From assembly GCA_947380375.1 (NCBI GenBank), contig CANCQX010000007.1:1-45209 (forward strand): a stretch of DNA of 45,209 nt, read 5' to 3'. The position numbers were made by a program, and so were the translations under genes. Below, piece by piece: positions 9,255 through 20,200 of this stretch. This stretch comes from Flavobacteriales bacterium. GTDB lineage: Bacteria > Bacteroidota > Bacteroidia > Flavobacteriales_D > Crocinitomicaceae. The notes beneath the pieces are model-generated. The model saw nothing but the letters and a program-made list of their open reading frames with translations. It was not told the origin of the DNA and searched no databases. Each line of letters opens with the position of its first letter. Positions within the stretch are counted from its first letter, which is position 1.

Positions 9255-9406
9255 CAATCTACACATAGTAAAAATTAATTTTGTGTCAAGTTTTTTAGAA
9301 ATGAATGAAAGTATCATTTATATTCAGTTGATTTCAGTATTATTAAGTTTAATAAATAGTATTTTTTGGTCAAATTGATTATTTTTCAGTGAGTATAAGG
9401 TTAGGG

Positions 9407-9441
9407 CTGAGTTTGTCAAACGATAACTGAGCTTGTCGAAG
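9407..9441. repeat. Two tandem CTGAG(C/T)TTGTC copies
   Basis: Two near-identical 15-mers, CTGAGTTTGTCAAAC at 9407-9421 and CTGAGCTTGTCGAAG at 9427-9441, repeat with a 20-bp period. The second is the short sequence whose complement, CTTCGACAAGCTCAG, is often seen in intergenic repeats of Bacteroidota and other bacteria. It sits in the 392-bp gap before the LRR gene. A 70-codon reading frame across it is not a gene. Confidence 0.7.
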
Positions 9442-9461
9442 TTGAGGTCTTGGAATATCTT

Positions 9462-9503
9462 CTCCCTTTGGAGGTCACGAAAACTTTCGGGAGATAGGGA
9501 GGA
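9462..9503 (+). repeat. Left copy of a 40-bp repeat flanking the LRR gene
   Basis: The segment contains TTTGGAGG, then CGAAAACTTTCGGGAGA, then GGGA. It recurs in the same orientation at 10597-10637. The core CGAAA-A-CTTTCG is nearly self-complementary, and the outer CTCCC/GGGAG can also pair, so a transcript could fold. The rest of the gap 9255-9586 holds only the neighbouring short repeats and A+T-rich sequence. Confidence 0.75.
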
Positions 9504-9586
9504 TTTTTGAAATTTAATTTTTAAATATAAACTCAATTATTTTTCTTACTTTTAATAATACTATGGATTTAAACTGATTGCATACG

Positions 9587-10588
9587 ATGAGAAATTTGTT
9601 TTTGATTATCACTTTTATATTAAGTATTTATAGTTCTCATTCTCAATCTAATGATCCAGTTCAGGTTTTTGGATTGAAAATTGAAGGTACTGAAAATATT
9701 AAACAGTTTACTTCTATCAAAGAAGCAATTAAAAATCCAAATGAAGTATATTGGCTTGAATTATCAGACACCAAATTAACTAGAATTCCTAAAGAAGTTT
9801 ACTCATTTAAAAATCTTACTTATTTGTTTTTTTATTCTAACAGAATTACAGAAATAAATGATTCAATTGGTTTGTTGAAAAATTTAGAATTGCTTTGTTT
9901 TGATCGTAATCCTATTATTTCAGTTTCTCCTTCAATTGGAAAACTCAAAAAAATGAAATATTTGGCTCTAGGACATACTAAGATTTCAGTTTTGCCGAAT
10001 GAACTCTCAAATTTAACTCAATTGAGGGCTATTACTTTTGAAGGCGGTGAAATTGAAGTAATCCCAGGGTGGTTTCAAAATTTTAAAGAGTTAGAAGTTT
10101 TAGTATTGGAAAACAATAAAATTAAAGTGCTTCCAGATGTTTTTCAAAGTTTAAACAAATTAAAGTATTTTAATTGTACTGAAAATGAGTTAACTGATTT
10201 GCCTAATACATTTGAAACTTTAACTAATCTAGAAATTCTATATCTCGATCATAATTCTTTTAGTGTACTTCCTAAACAAATTTGCAGTTTAAAAAAACTT
10301 GAATATTTAGATATGTCTCAAAATCAATTAACAAAATTGGATGAGTGTACGACAGAATTAAAAGAAATTGAATATTTAAGATTTTCGTCGAATCAATTAT
10401 CACTTTTACCTGAAAGTATAGGTAGAATGACTAATTTATTAGAAATAGATTTTTCAAATAATAATTTAACACAATTACCTATTTCAATGGAAGATTTAGA
10501 GTTAATTAAAGTTGTAAATTTTAATCAAAATGAGTTAATATTACCTCCAAAGTTTCCGAAAGCAAAAAGATTTGTAAAAATTGATTAA
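9587..10588 (+). CDS. Secreted leucine-rich-repeat protein
   Basis: A 333-residue protein with a signal peptide (residues 1-20, ending SSHSQ) and then about a dozen leucine-rich repeats of roughly 23 residues with the LPxxIxxLxxLxxLxLxxN pattern (for example LPESIGRMTNLLEIDFSNNNL). The repeats run to the C terminus, which has no membrane anchor and no obvious T9SS sorting domain. LRR arrays bind proteins; no ligand can be named. I start at the ATG at 9587 because the reading frame's earlier start candidate at 9578 is TTG and only adds three residues before the signal peptide. The gene is bracketed by direct 40-bp repeats and followed by a broken copy of itself, so the locus has undergone duplication. 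Confidence 0.85.
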   Translation: MRNLFLIITFILSIYSSHSQSNDPVQVFGLKIEGTENIKQFTSIKEAIKNPNEVYWLELSDTKLTRIPKEVYSFKNLTYLFFYSNRITEINDSIGLLKNLELLCFDRNPIISVSPSIGKLKKMKYLALGHTKISVLPNELSNLTQLRAITFEGGEIEVIPGWFQNFKELEVLVLENNKIKVLPDVFQSLNKLKYFNCTENELTDLPNTFETLTNLEILYLDHNSFSVLPKQICSLKKLEYLDMSQNQLTKLDECTTELKEIEYLRFSSNQLSLLPESIGRMTNLLEIDFSNNNLTQLPISMEDLELIKVVNFNQNELILPPKFPKAKRFVKID

Positions 10589-10596
10589 TCATTTCT

Positions 10597-10637
10597 TCTT
10601 TGGAGGGTTCCGAAAACTTTCGGGAGAGATGGGAAGA
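10597..10637 (+). repeat. Right copy of the 40-bp repeat flanking the LRR gene
   Basis: This is a direct repeat of 9462-9503, sharing TTTGGAGG and CGAAAACTTTCGGGAGA with small differences around them. It begins 9 bp after the LRR stop codon and abuts the start of the decayed LRR copy. Confidence 0.75.
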
Positions 10638-10640
10638 CTG

Positions 10641-10841
10641 TCGAAGGTTTTGAAGAGATTAAAATATTTACTTGAATTGAAGAAGCAATTAAAACACTTA
10701 AGAACTTTATTGGCTTGAATTAGGAGATTCTAAATTAACAAGAATTACAAAAGAAGTTTATACACTCAAAAATATTAAATAATTTATTATTAGATTTTAA
10801 TCAAATACGACTTCAAGCCTTGATCCATATTTTTCAATATT
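10641..10841 (+). pseudogene. Remnant of a second LRR gene
   Basis: The DNA aligns with the 5' part of the intact LRR gene (about 9682-9825). Its broken translation reads EGFEEIKIFT, stop, IEEAIKTLKN, frameshift, YWLELGDSKLTRITKEVYTLKN, stop; the intact protein has EGTENIKQFTSIKEAIKNPNEV then YWLELSDTKLTRIPKEVY. After a gap, LLDFNQIRLQAL at about 10787-10822 looks like one further repeat from deeper in an LRR gene. At least two in-frame stops, one frameshift and a large internal deletion are visible, and the signal-peptide end is missing. It cannot make a protein and is best read as a decayed tandem duplicate. Confidence 0.8.
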
Positions 10842-10859
10842 GTTATATTAAAAAAAAGA

Positions 10860-10956
10860 GGGGTAAGCTACTTATATCGCACCGCTCAACTTCCGACCTT
10901 TGCTACGTTCCCGTCCTGGAGGAATTGGAAGGAGCTGGTCGTACAAGACTTACCCC
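10860..10956 (-). ncRNA. ffs: Signal recognition particle RNA, small bacterial type
   Basis: A 97-nt RNA that with Ffh forms the signal recognition particle, which delivers nascent membrane proteins to the translocon. On the minus strand the ends pair perfectly (GGGGUAAG / CUUACCCC). Moving inward, CUUGUA pairs with UAUAAG, CGACC with GGUGCG around a bulge, GCUC with GAGC, CUUCC with GGAAG, and CCU with AGG. The apex carries the Ffh-binding domain IV: CAGG on the 5' side, a GGAA tetraloop closed by ACG/CGU, and AGCA on the 3' side. A run of T follows the last stem (10852-10858 on the plus strand is A-rich), giving a natural terminator. A consensus promoter ends a few bases upstream. The protein partner Ffh is not in the window. 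Confidence 0.93.
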
Positions 10957-10960
10957 GCCA

Positions 10961-10990
10961 CAAAAATAGTTAGTTTTTCGAGAATAGCAA
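10961..10990 (-). promoter_or_regulatory. Promoter of the SRP RNA gene
   Basis: On the minus strand TTG (10988-10990), a 19-bp spacer and TATTTTTG (10961-10968) match the Bacteroidota housekeeping consensus exactly. The first base of the folded RNA, 10956, lies 5 bp beyond the -7 box, where initiation is expected. Confidence 0.85.
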
Positions 10991-11076
10991 CCTAATTATT
11001 AAATATTTTTTGTTTATTGAATTAGCACTCGTAAAAATGTTAATTTGATTGTTTAATTTATAAATTAAACCAAACA

Positions 11077-11105
11077 AAAAAAGCCCAACCTAATTGGATG
11101 GACTT
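11077..11105 (-). terminator. Probable terminator of the ferredoxin gene
   Basis: Minus-strand sequence 20 bp after the ferredoxin stop can form an imperfect hairpin (AAGTC-ATCC with GGTTGGGCTT around AATTA) followed by seven T. The stem has a mismatch and a bulge, so the call is tentative. Between here and the SRP promoter (10991-11076) I see only A+T-rich sequence. Confidence 0.5.
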
Positions 11106-11125
11106 AATTTCAATTGATATTTATT

Positions 11126-11485
<360 letters not shown>

Positions 11486-11511
11486 TTATTAATATTATTA
11501 TTTTCAAAGTG

Positions 11512-11519
11512 CAAAGATA
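11512..11519 (-). promoter_or_regulatory. -7 box upstream of the ferredoxin gene
   Basis: TATCTTTG on the minus strand matches TAnnTTTG and lies 38 bp before the start codon. No TTG is found at the expected upstream distance, so this rests on the -7 box alone. Confidence 0.5.
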
Positions 11520-11647
11520 AGAACCTAAAATGGATTTAGATATTCATTTCTATTAAAAATATTCTATAATATTGATAGTTTACTCTTTTTTATAATAAAA
11601 AACTTAAATAATTCTTGGAATTGATTATAAGAAGCTAATTTTACAAT

Positions 11648-12691
11648 GTGAAAAGAGAAAATGAAATTAGTGGATTTGTTCAATTAGGGAAATTGATGTC
11701 TGCTTTAGGAAATGAAGAAATTTGGACTAATTATTCAATCGGAGCAACTGAAATTGAATATCAAAAACTTCAGGGAATAATAGGAAAACAATTCGTTTTA
11801 AATGGTTGGTTTTCTAAAGAAAATGTATTACAATCTTTATTATCCCTAGGTAATCAATTGACTGAAAATAATTTAAACAATTGGTTAAAAGACTACACCT
11901 ACTCTACTTCAACTAAAAGAATTGGAATAATAATGGCGGGAAATATTCCTCTTGTTGGATTTCATGATTTTCTATGTGTATTATTATCTGGGAATAGTGT
12001 TGTGGCAAAATTAAGCTCTGATGACAATACACTTTTACCCGCTTTAGCAGAACAATTAATTCAATACACACCATCCTTAAAAGAAAGAATTAATTTTTCT
12101 TTTGGAAAACTTGGTGAAATAGAAGCAATAATAGCTACAGGAAGTAATAATTCAACCAAATATTTTGAACAATATTTTGGTCATTACCCCCATTTATTTA
12201 GAAAAAATAGAACATCGATTGCTATTTTAACAGGTGAAGAGACAAAAGAAGAATTAACAGCTTTAGGAAAAGATATTTTTAGTTATTTCGGTTTAGGTTG
12301 TAGAAATGTATCCCATTTATTAATTCCAAAAGATTTTAATTTAAACCGATTTTTTGAAGCAATTGTAGACTATCATCCCATTGTAAATCACCATAAATAT
12401 GCTAATAATTACGATTATAACAAAGCGGTATATCTAATGAATTTAATGGAGTTATTGGATAATAATTTTGTCTTACTTCGTGAATCTGAAGAATTATTTT
12501 CACCGCTTTCAATGGTTCATTATCAAAGATATGAGACTAAAAATGAAATTGAAAGTTATTTGAAATTACATAGCGATAATCTTCAAGCAATTGTTGGTCA
12601 AAACTATATTCCATTTGGTGAAGCGCAAGCTCCTAAATTAAATGATTATGCTGATGGAATTGATGTAATGCTTTGGTTAAATAACTTTTGA
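11648..12691 (+). CDS. Acyl-CoA reductase, LuxC-like family
   Basis: A 347-residue member of the LuxC-type acyl-CoA reductase family, related to aldehyde dehydrogenases, which reduces acyl thioesters to aldehydes with NADPH. The motif YFGLGCRNVSH supplies the likely catalytic cysteine C218. GRIGIIMAGNIPLVGFHDF-like sequence near residue 90 (here IGIIMAGNIPLVGFHDF) marks the nucleotide-binding part. The start is GTG at 11648: an in-frame stop lies at 11636-11638, no ATG is available before residue 17, and the N-terminal segment looks native to the family. No luciferase genes are nearby, so bioluminescence is not implied; the substrate could be a fatty acyl-CoA used for lipid or wax precursors. 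It converges with the J-domain gene, 16 bp away. Confidence 0.83.
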   Translation: MKRENEISGFVQLGKLMSALGNEEIWTNYSIGATEIEYQKLQGIIGKQFVLNGWFSKENVLQSLLSLGNQLTENNLNNWLKDYTYSTSTKRIGIIMAGNIPLVGFHDFLCVLLSGNSVVAKLSSDDNTLLPALAEQLIQYTPSLKERINFSFGKLGEIEAIIATGSNNSTKYFEQYFGHYPHLFRKNRTSIAILTGEETKEELTALGKDIFSYFGLGCRNVSHLLIPKDFNLNRFFEAIVDYHPIVNHHKYANNYDYNKAVYLMNLMELLDNNFVLLRESEELFSPLSMVHYQRYETKNEIESYLKLHSDNLQAIVGQNYIPFGEAQAPKLNDYADGIDVMLWLNNF

Positions 12692-12707
12692 AAATAAAAT
12701 TAAAAGA

Positions 12708-13499
12708 TCAAGATTTAATTATACATTCATACGCTTCTTGAATTTTTAAAAATCGTTCTTGAGCTAATTTCAATTGTTCTTCACCGTCCATTGAAAATTT
12801 ATCTGGATGATTTATCATTGCTAATTTTCTATATGCTTTTTTTATTTCTTTTGGGGTTGCATTTTGGTTTAACCCTAAAACATTCAATGCATTTTCTTTA
12901 TTTGATAATTTAGAATTTGAAAAATTTGATTTTTGATCTTCTTCAAAATAAAAAGATAAAATTGTGTCTAAATCTTTTTGTTCTAATTTTAATTGTCTAA
13001 TTAATTCTCTTAAAAGCCATAATTCATTTTTAACCAAACTACCATCTACCATTGAAATACCAATCAATAAATTGATGATTTGGAGTTTTACCCTATTATC
13101 TGTAATATGAAGATTTAACCAATATGAAACGGTATCAATCTGAATAGGATATTTTAAAGAAAAATTTAGTGAACTTGAATAATCAATTGATGTATCCGAA
13201 AACTCTCTTTTAAAAAAAGTTTTTACATATACTTTTTTCATTGATAAATTGCGGTTATCTCTTCGCATCATATTCGCCGACAAGCAAATATATGCTTTCA
13301 GAAAGTTATCTCTTTCAAAAGGTAGAGATGAAGGAAAAATCCCTTTTTTCCATTCGCTATTTTTACAATAATCTTTGATAAGAAAAAAAGATAACACTAA
13401 TATTCCAATCATAATAAAACCAAGCAAATAGCTTCCTATTTGCACCTCCAATTCACTTGGTTGTCTTGGAATATCTGGAAGTAAAAGAAGTTTTATCAT
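12708..13499 (-). CDS. Membrane-anchored TerB-like/J-domain protein (DjlA-like)
   Basis: A 263-residue co-chaperone-like protein. It has one N-terminal membrane helix (about residues 22-41), a central helical TerB-like region (about 60-190), and a C-terminal J domain (about 203-263) with the essential HPD at 231-233. J domains stimulate the ATPase of a DnaK-type Hsp70. The order membrane helix, TerB, J domain is that of DjlA, so a role in envelope stress or DnaK recruitment at the inner membrane is reasonable but unproven. It follows the yidC terminator and so probably has its own promoter, which I cannot identify in the 64-bp gap. Confidence 0.8.
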   Translation of the reverse strand: MIKLLLLPDIPRQPSELEVQIGSYLLGFIMIGILVLSFFLIKDYCKNSEWKKGIFPSSLPFERDNFLKAYICLSANMMRRDNRNLSMKKVYVKTFFKREFSDTSIDYSSSLNFSLKYPIQIDTVSYWLNLHITDNRVKLQIINLLIGISMVDGSLVKNELWLLRELIRQLKLEQKDLDTILSFYFEEDQKSNFSNSKLSNKENALNVLGLNQNATPKEIKKAYRKLAMINHPDKFSMDGEEQLKLAQERFLKIQEAYECIIKS

Positions 13500-13513
13500 C
13501 GATATAGAAATAA

Positions 13514-13545
13514 CAAAAAAAGCTACTTCAACTGAAGTAGCTTTT
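13514..13545 (-). terminator. Terminator after yidC, possibly bidirectional
   Basis: A 9-bp perfect stem (13522-13530 with 13533-13541) around a 2-bp centre, so the true loop opens a few bases. On the minus strand it is followed by seven T, 18 bp after the yidC stop. A shorter T run lies on the plus strand. Confidence 0.82.
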
Positions 13546-13563
13546 CAAATTTAATGTTTTATT

Positions 13564-15420
13564 TTATTTTTTACGCGCATTTTTTTGCTCTTGTTGTAGT
13601 TTTTGCATTTGCTCTAAACGTTCTTGAAATTTAGATTTTTTCTTAACCGTAGTAGATTTTTCTAATTTCTTAGCTGCCATTTTTGCCTTCAATTTTTCTT
13701 CGTCAACAAAAAACTGTTTAATTGCAACCATCATTAAAATTGAAATCAAAGTAGAAATAAAATAATAGTAACTTAAACCTGCTGAATAATCATTAAAAAT
13801 AAAAATCATCATTACAGGAAAAATATACATAATAACTTTCATATTAGGCATACCTGGTTGTTGTGGTTGTTGAACGTTACCACTATTCAAATACGTATAC
13901 ACTAATGTTGTTGCTGCCATTAATAAAGTAAATAAACTCATGTGATCACCATAAGGCCAAATGCTTACACCAAAATTCCAAATAGAATCGTAAGATGATA
14001 AATCTTCTGCCCAAACAAATGATTTTTGTCTCATCTCAAATGCCGCAGGAAAGAAACGGAAAACGGCTAATAAGATTGGCATTTGAATCAACATAGGAAT
14101 ACAACCCGCTAAAGGGCTTGCTCCCGACTCTCTATACAAAGCCATCATTTCAACTTGTTTTTTCATTGCATCATCCTTGTTAGGGAATTTCGCATTTAAC
14201 TCATCGATTTCTGGTTTTAAAATTCTCATTTTGGCTGATGAAACATACATCTTCCATTGAATAGGCATCAAGATTAATTTCAATACTAATGTTAACATTA
14301 ATATAGCTATTCCAATCCCCATTCCTGTATTTGCAAACAAACTAAAGATTGGTTCAACAGCATACATATTAATCCAACGGAATAATCCCCATCCGAAATT
14401 GATTATATCATCGTATCCTTTTCCATAAGATTTCAATACTTTAAAATCATTCGGTCCGAAATACCAATTCATTTTTACTGAAGCATTTCCTGCATTTTTA
14501 ACATCTAAATTTAAAGTAGCAGAATAATCTTTCAAATGAGAATATATTTTCTCATCATTTTCTTTGTATGTTTTAATATTGAACTTAGACCCTGCTTTAC
14601 CAAAACCATTTTCAGGTCTTAATATTGAAGAGAAATAACTTTGTTTGAAAGCTACCCATTCAATATTTTCTTCAGCTTCCTGGTAATCATCAGCAGTTTC
14701 ACTTAAATAATCTAGACCTTTCTCTCCATTCATAAAACAAACAGTAGAAACCATTCTTTGAGATTTAAATAATCTTTCTGTTTTTCTGAATGAAGTATTC
14801 CATTTTAAAGCGATATTTTGAGGAGTTACTTTTCCATCAAAACCTTTCAAATTGACCGTATAATCTAAATCGTAGGCATCTTTTTTTAGTTTATAAACGT
14901 ACTCAATAGTTTGACCTTCATTTGGAGAAACAGTAAGAATAATTGAATTTTTCGTTTGCTTAACAACTTCAAAACCTAACTTACCCGTTCTGAAATCTTT
15001 TCCATTGATCGGAAAAACTAATTCGTTTGAAGCATCTCCCTCTTGAAATAATTTTAAAGGAATTTTCTTACCTTTTTTCTCAGCGAAATCATTATAAGAC
15101 TCAAATTCTTTCAAATAAACTGCAGCTACTTTACCCCCTTGAGTAGAAAAATCAACAATCAATTTTTCATTTTCCAAACGAATTAATTCACCTTTCTCAA
15201 TAACTAAAGGACTTACATGTTTTGTTTGAACTTTTGAACTTGAAGTATTAGCTGCTTGTTTTTTCTCAGTAACTTTTGATTTTTCATCAATTTTAACTTC
15301 TTTTTTCGCAGCTTCTTTCGCTAATTTAGCTCTTTCTTCAGCTGTTGGTTGATTTAAAATTGTAAAGACAGAAAGAATTAAACCAATCAGTACTAAACCG
15401 AATATACTTTTTTTATCCAT
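13564..15420 (-). CDS. yidC: Membrane protein insertase YidC
   Basis: A 618-residue inner-membrane insertase that places proteins into the membrane alone or with SecYEG. Helix 1 spans about residues 5-22, followed by a large periplasmic domain (about 70-340) typical of Gram-negative YidC. The conserved insertase core starts near residue 358 (FANTGMGIGIAILMLTLVLK) and continues through ASPLAGCIPMLIQMPILLAVF to SYYYFISTLISILMM. The C-terminal tail of about 50 residues is strongly basic (KKKSKFQERLEQMQK), suited to ribosome contact. The gene starts 2 bp after the pyrG stop, so the two are co-transcribed and probably translationally linked, an arrangement I recognise from other Flavobacteriia. 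Confidence 0.97.
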   Translation of the reverse strand: MDKKSIFGLVLIGLILSVFTILNQPTAEERAKLAKEAAKKEVKIDEKSKVTEKKQAANTSSSKVQTKHVSPLVIEKGELIRLENEKLIVDFSTQGGKVAAVYLKEFESYNDFAEKKGKKIPLKLFQEGDASNELVFPINGKDFRTGKLGFEVVKQTKNSIILTVSPNEGQTIEYVYKLKKDAYDLDYTVNLKGFDGKVTPQNIALKWNTSFRKTERLFKSQRMVSTVCFMNGEKGLDYLSETADDYQEAEENIEWVAFKQSYFSSILRPENGFGKAGSKFNIKTYKENDEKIYSHLKDYSATLNLDVKNAGNASVKMNWYFGPNDFKVLKSYGKGYDDIINFGWGLFRWINMYAVEPIFSLFANTGMGIGIAILMLTLVLKLILMPIQWKMYVSSAKMRILKPEIDELNAKFPNKDDAMKKQVEMMALYRESGASPLAGCIPMLIQMPILLAVFRFFPAAFEMRQKSFVWAEDLSSYDSIWNFGVSIWPYGDHMSLFTLLMAATTLVYTYLNSGNVQQPQQPGMPNMKVIMYIFPVMMIFIFNDYSAGLSYYYFISTLISILMMVAIKQFFVDEEKLKAKMAAKKLEKSTTVKKKSKFQERLEQMQKLQQEQKNARKK

Positions 15421-15422
15421 AA

Positions 15423-17099
<1,677 letters not shown>

Positions 17100-17222
17100 C
17101 TAATCCGCTTTTTTTAACTTTTATTTTTTAGGTTTTATTAACAATCTTAAACAAAAAATAATGTTTAATTTTAGAAATAGCAAATTTAATCACTGACTAT
17201 CAATACATTAAAATCAAAAAAA

Positions 17223-20200
17223 ATGAAAGTACTTACTGTTTTACTTATAGGATTTTCTATACCGCTTTTTACTTTTTCACAAAATTTTAATTGCACTTAT
17301 CAAAGTAGCGGACCGAATCCAGAAACACCCTCCCCTCTTATTGCTGTGAATTTATCTTCTGGTCCTTCAGCATCTTCAACGGTACAAATTAACATCCCTT
17401 CAAATGGATTTGGACAATGTTGTGGTTATGGTTCAAACTATAACTGCCTCACTTTAGAAGTTTCTATTCACCCTAATTCAAGCGGTATCTCTTTCAAAGT
17501 TAATGGAGCAAACGGAAATACTTATATCCGACTAAATGACTGTAATTCTACTGTTTATGATGCAGGACATACATTTTGCCCATCAGGTACTGGACCCTAT
17601 TATTTTTCATTTTGCAGAACAGGTTCAACAGATTATGCGATAACTATTACTTCTATAGCCTCTCCAGTAGGACCTGAAAACATTATTACTGCTGATGGTT
17701 GCTCTAAACAATTAAGTGTTTCTGGTTTAGAGCCAAATTCCGTTACTTGGAGTTCGATTGCACAAAATGGTTATAATTCGAATTATTACAATGACTATTT
17801 ATCGAATGTAAACGGAGGACAAATAGGTACCTCAAGTATACTTTACGAACAAAATATTTCAACAGTTTCAGTTACTCCCAAACCTAATTATCCGCCAAAA
17901 ATCACATTTGAAGTTTGCGGAAATCCATTGATTAATACAACTTGTCCAGGCACTACTTTATCAAAATGGTGCGCTACATCGTTTGTATCAATTTACCCTA
18001 CACTTTTCGCTAAAGCTGGTCCAGATATAGCACTTTGTGAAGGTGGTAATGTAACAACTTTTGGAGCTGCAGTTGGAGGAACAGCTCCATATACTTATAC
18101 TTGGACAAATTCATTAGGTAGGATTATATATTCAATTGTAAGTCAAAATGATACCGTACCTATTACGTTTTCTGAAATTGGAGAATATTCACTTTCGATT
18201 AGTGATATTTCTGGGTGTCCTTCAGCATCGGACATTATAAATGTTTCTTCATTTGTTTACGTTCCAACCGCAAACGCTGGAATTGATATTACGACTTGTG
18301 GAGCCTCAATTCCTACTATTCAAATAAATGCTAAAGTATCTCAAACCAATTCAGGACTTTGGAGTGGTGGTCTTGGAACTTTCAAAACAAGTAGAACAGA
18401 TCTTAATTTAGTATATATACCATCTCTAGATGAATTAAATACTGGAATAGCAAAACTTATCTTGACACCAACTAATACTCTTGGTTGTCCTTTTATTGAA
18501 GATACAGTGAAAATTAGCTTAACTAAATTTACATCTTCTATATCTGCAATACCATCAAATATAACTTGCAATGGACTAAAAAACGGATCTATAGACCTTA
18601 CAATAACTCTAGGTTCACCAAACTACGCTATTAAATCTATTTTATGGTCTACTAAAAATACTTCTGAAGACCTATTTAATCTTGGAGTAAATACATATAG
18701 TGTAATTGTAACCGATATAAACGATTGTAAAGATTCGACTTCAGCAACTATTTCTGAACCTTTGATTTTATCAGCTCCAATTACCTCACTTTCAAATATA
18801 AAGTGTTTTGGTGAAAATACTGGTTCATTGACAATTGAGGCAAATGGAGGAACGCCAAATTATAGTTATTCAATAGATAATGAAGCACCTCAAACTACCG
18901 GAATATTTTCCAATTTAATAGCTGGAACACATATAATTACTACAACTGATTCAAAATTATGCACTATCAATCAACTAATTTCAATTTCACAACCAAAAGC
19001 ACCTCTTTCACTTTCAATTATCAAAAAAAACATCTTATGCAACGGCGAAAACTCTGGATCAATTGACCTTACAGTTCTTGGGGGAGCTTCTGGATTTACT
19101 TATATATGGACAGAAATGAATGGGAAATTTATAAATTCAAACGAAGATTTTTCCTTATTAAAAAAAGGTCTGTACAATGTCAAAATTAAAGATTTAAATG
19201 GTTGCGAAATTGACGCAAGTATTCAACTTATTGAACCTTCAAAATTAGAAGGATTTACTAATGTAATTTCAAATTATAACGGACAAGATGTAAGCTGTTT
19301 TAATTCAACAGATGGAAAAATAACTGTTACACCAAATGGAGGAACACCAAACTATTCCTATTTATGGACGGATATTAGTGGCAATACTATTTCAAAGAAT
19401 CAGACCGTAAATAATGTTGGAACTGGAACATATAAGGTAAATATTACAGATTTTAATGGATGTAAATTCAGTAAAGATATAATTGTATCGCAACCATCAC
19501 TTTTAATTTCCGAAACTAAAATACTTTCTAATTACTCTAATAAAGGTGTAAGTTGTGAAGGAGCTTTTGATGGAGAGATAGAAGCAAATGCAATTGGAGG
19601 AACACCTAATTACAGTTTTTCTTGGAATACTTCACCAATTCAAACTTCAAATCGACTGACTAAATTAGGCGTTGGAAACTACATTGTTACTATTTCTGAT
19701 GTTAATGGCTGTCAAACCATAAACTATATTGAACTGACAGCCAATCTATTACCGAAAATAGAATTACCACTTCCAATTAATGTATGCAATGGAAAAAACA
19801 TTTTAATAGATTCTAAAAACATCAATGCGGAAGAATGTACTTGGAAATTTTCAGATGGTAAAAAGATACTAAATTGCAAACCTTTTTTAACCTCTTTTGA
19901 AAATGAGGGATGCGTAGACTTAGAACTAGTCATCAAAAACCGTCAAGGTTGCACCGCTTCAATTACTTCAAAAAATTTCGCATGCATACTCCCTAATCCA
20001 GTAGCAAATTTCAATGCTGATGAATATGAAATATCAAATCTCAAAAACGATGTTTTATTTTCTAATAATTCAATATTAGCAAATACATATAGATGGGATT
20101 TTGGAGATGGGACAGAGGATAATTCACCTTCAAATGTTGAGCACAAATTTAATATCAACGATGATTTCAATAAAAAAACTTATCGAGTTATATTGTATGC

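Noticed and set aside
9324-9536. 70-codon minus-strand frame before the LRR gene
   Set aside because: It runs through the CTGAG-type and 40-bp repeats, and its sequence has no family resemblance; better explained as repeat DNA.
11648-12691. Bioluminescence (lux) function
   Set aside because: The protein belongs to the LuxC-like family, but no luxA/luxB or other lux gene is near, and the family is common in non-luminous Bacteroidota.
17147-17168. TTAAACA / TGTTTAA inverted repeat before the SprB-repeat gene
   Set aside because: Seven A+T-only-rich bases with an 8-bp spacer are expected by chance in DNA this A+T-rich.
18540-19740. Regularly spaced repeats that might suggest a CRISPR array
   Set aside because: They are coding repeats of SprB-type domains in one continuous reading frame with diverged sequence.
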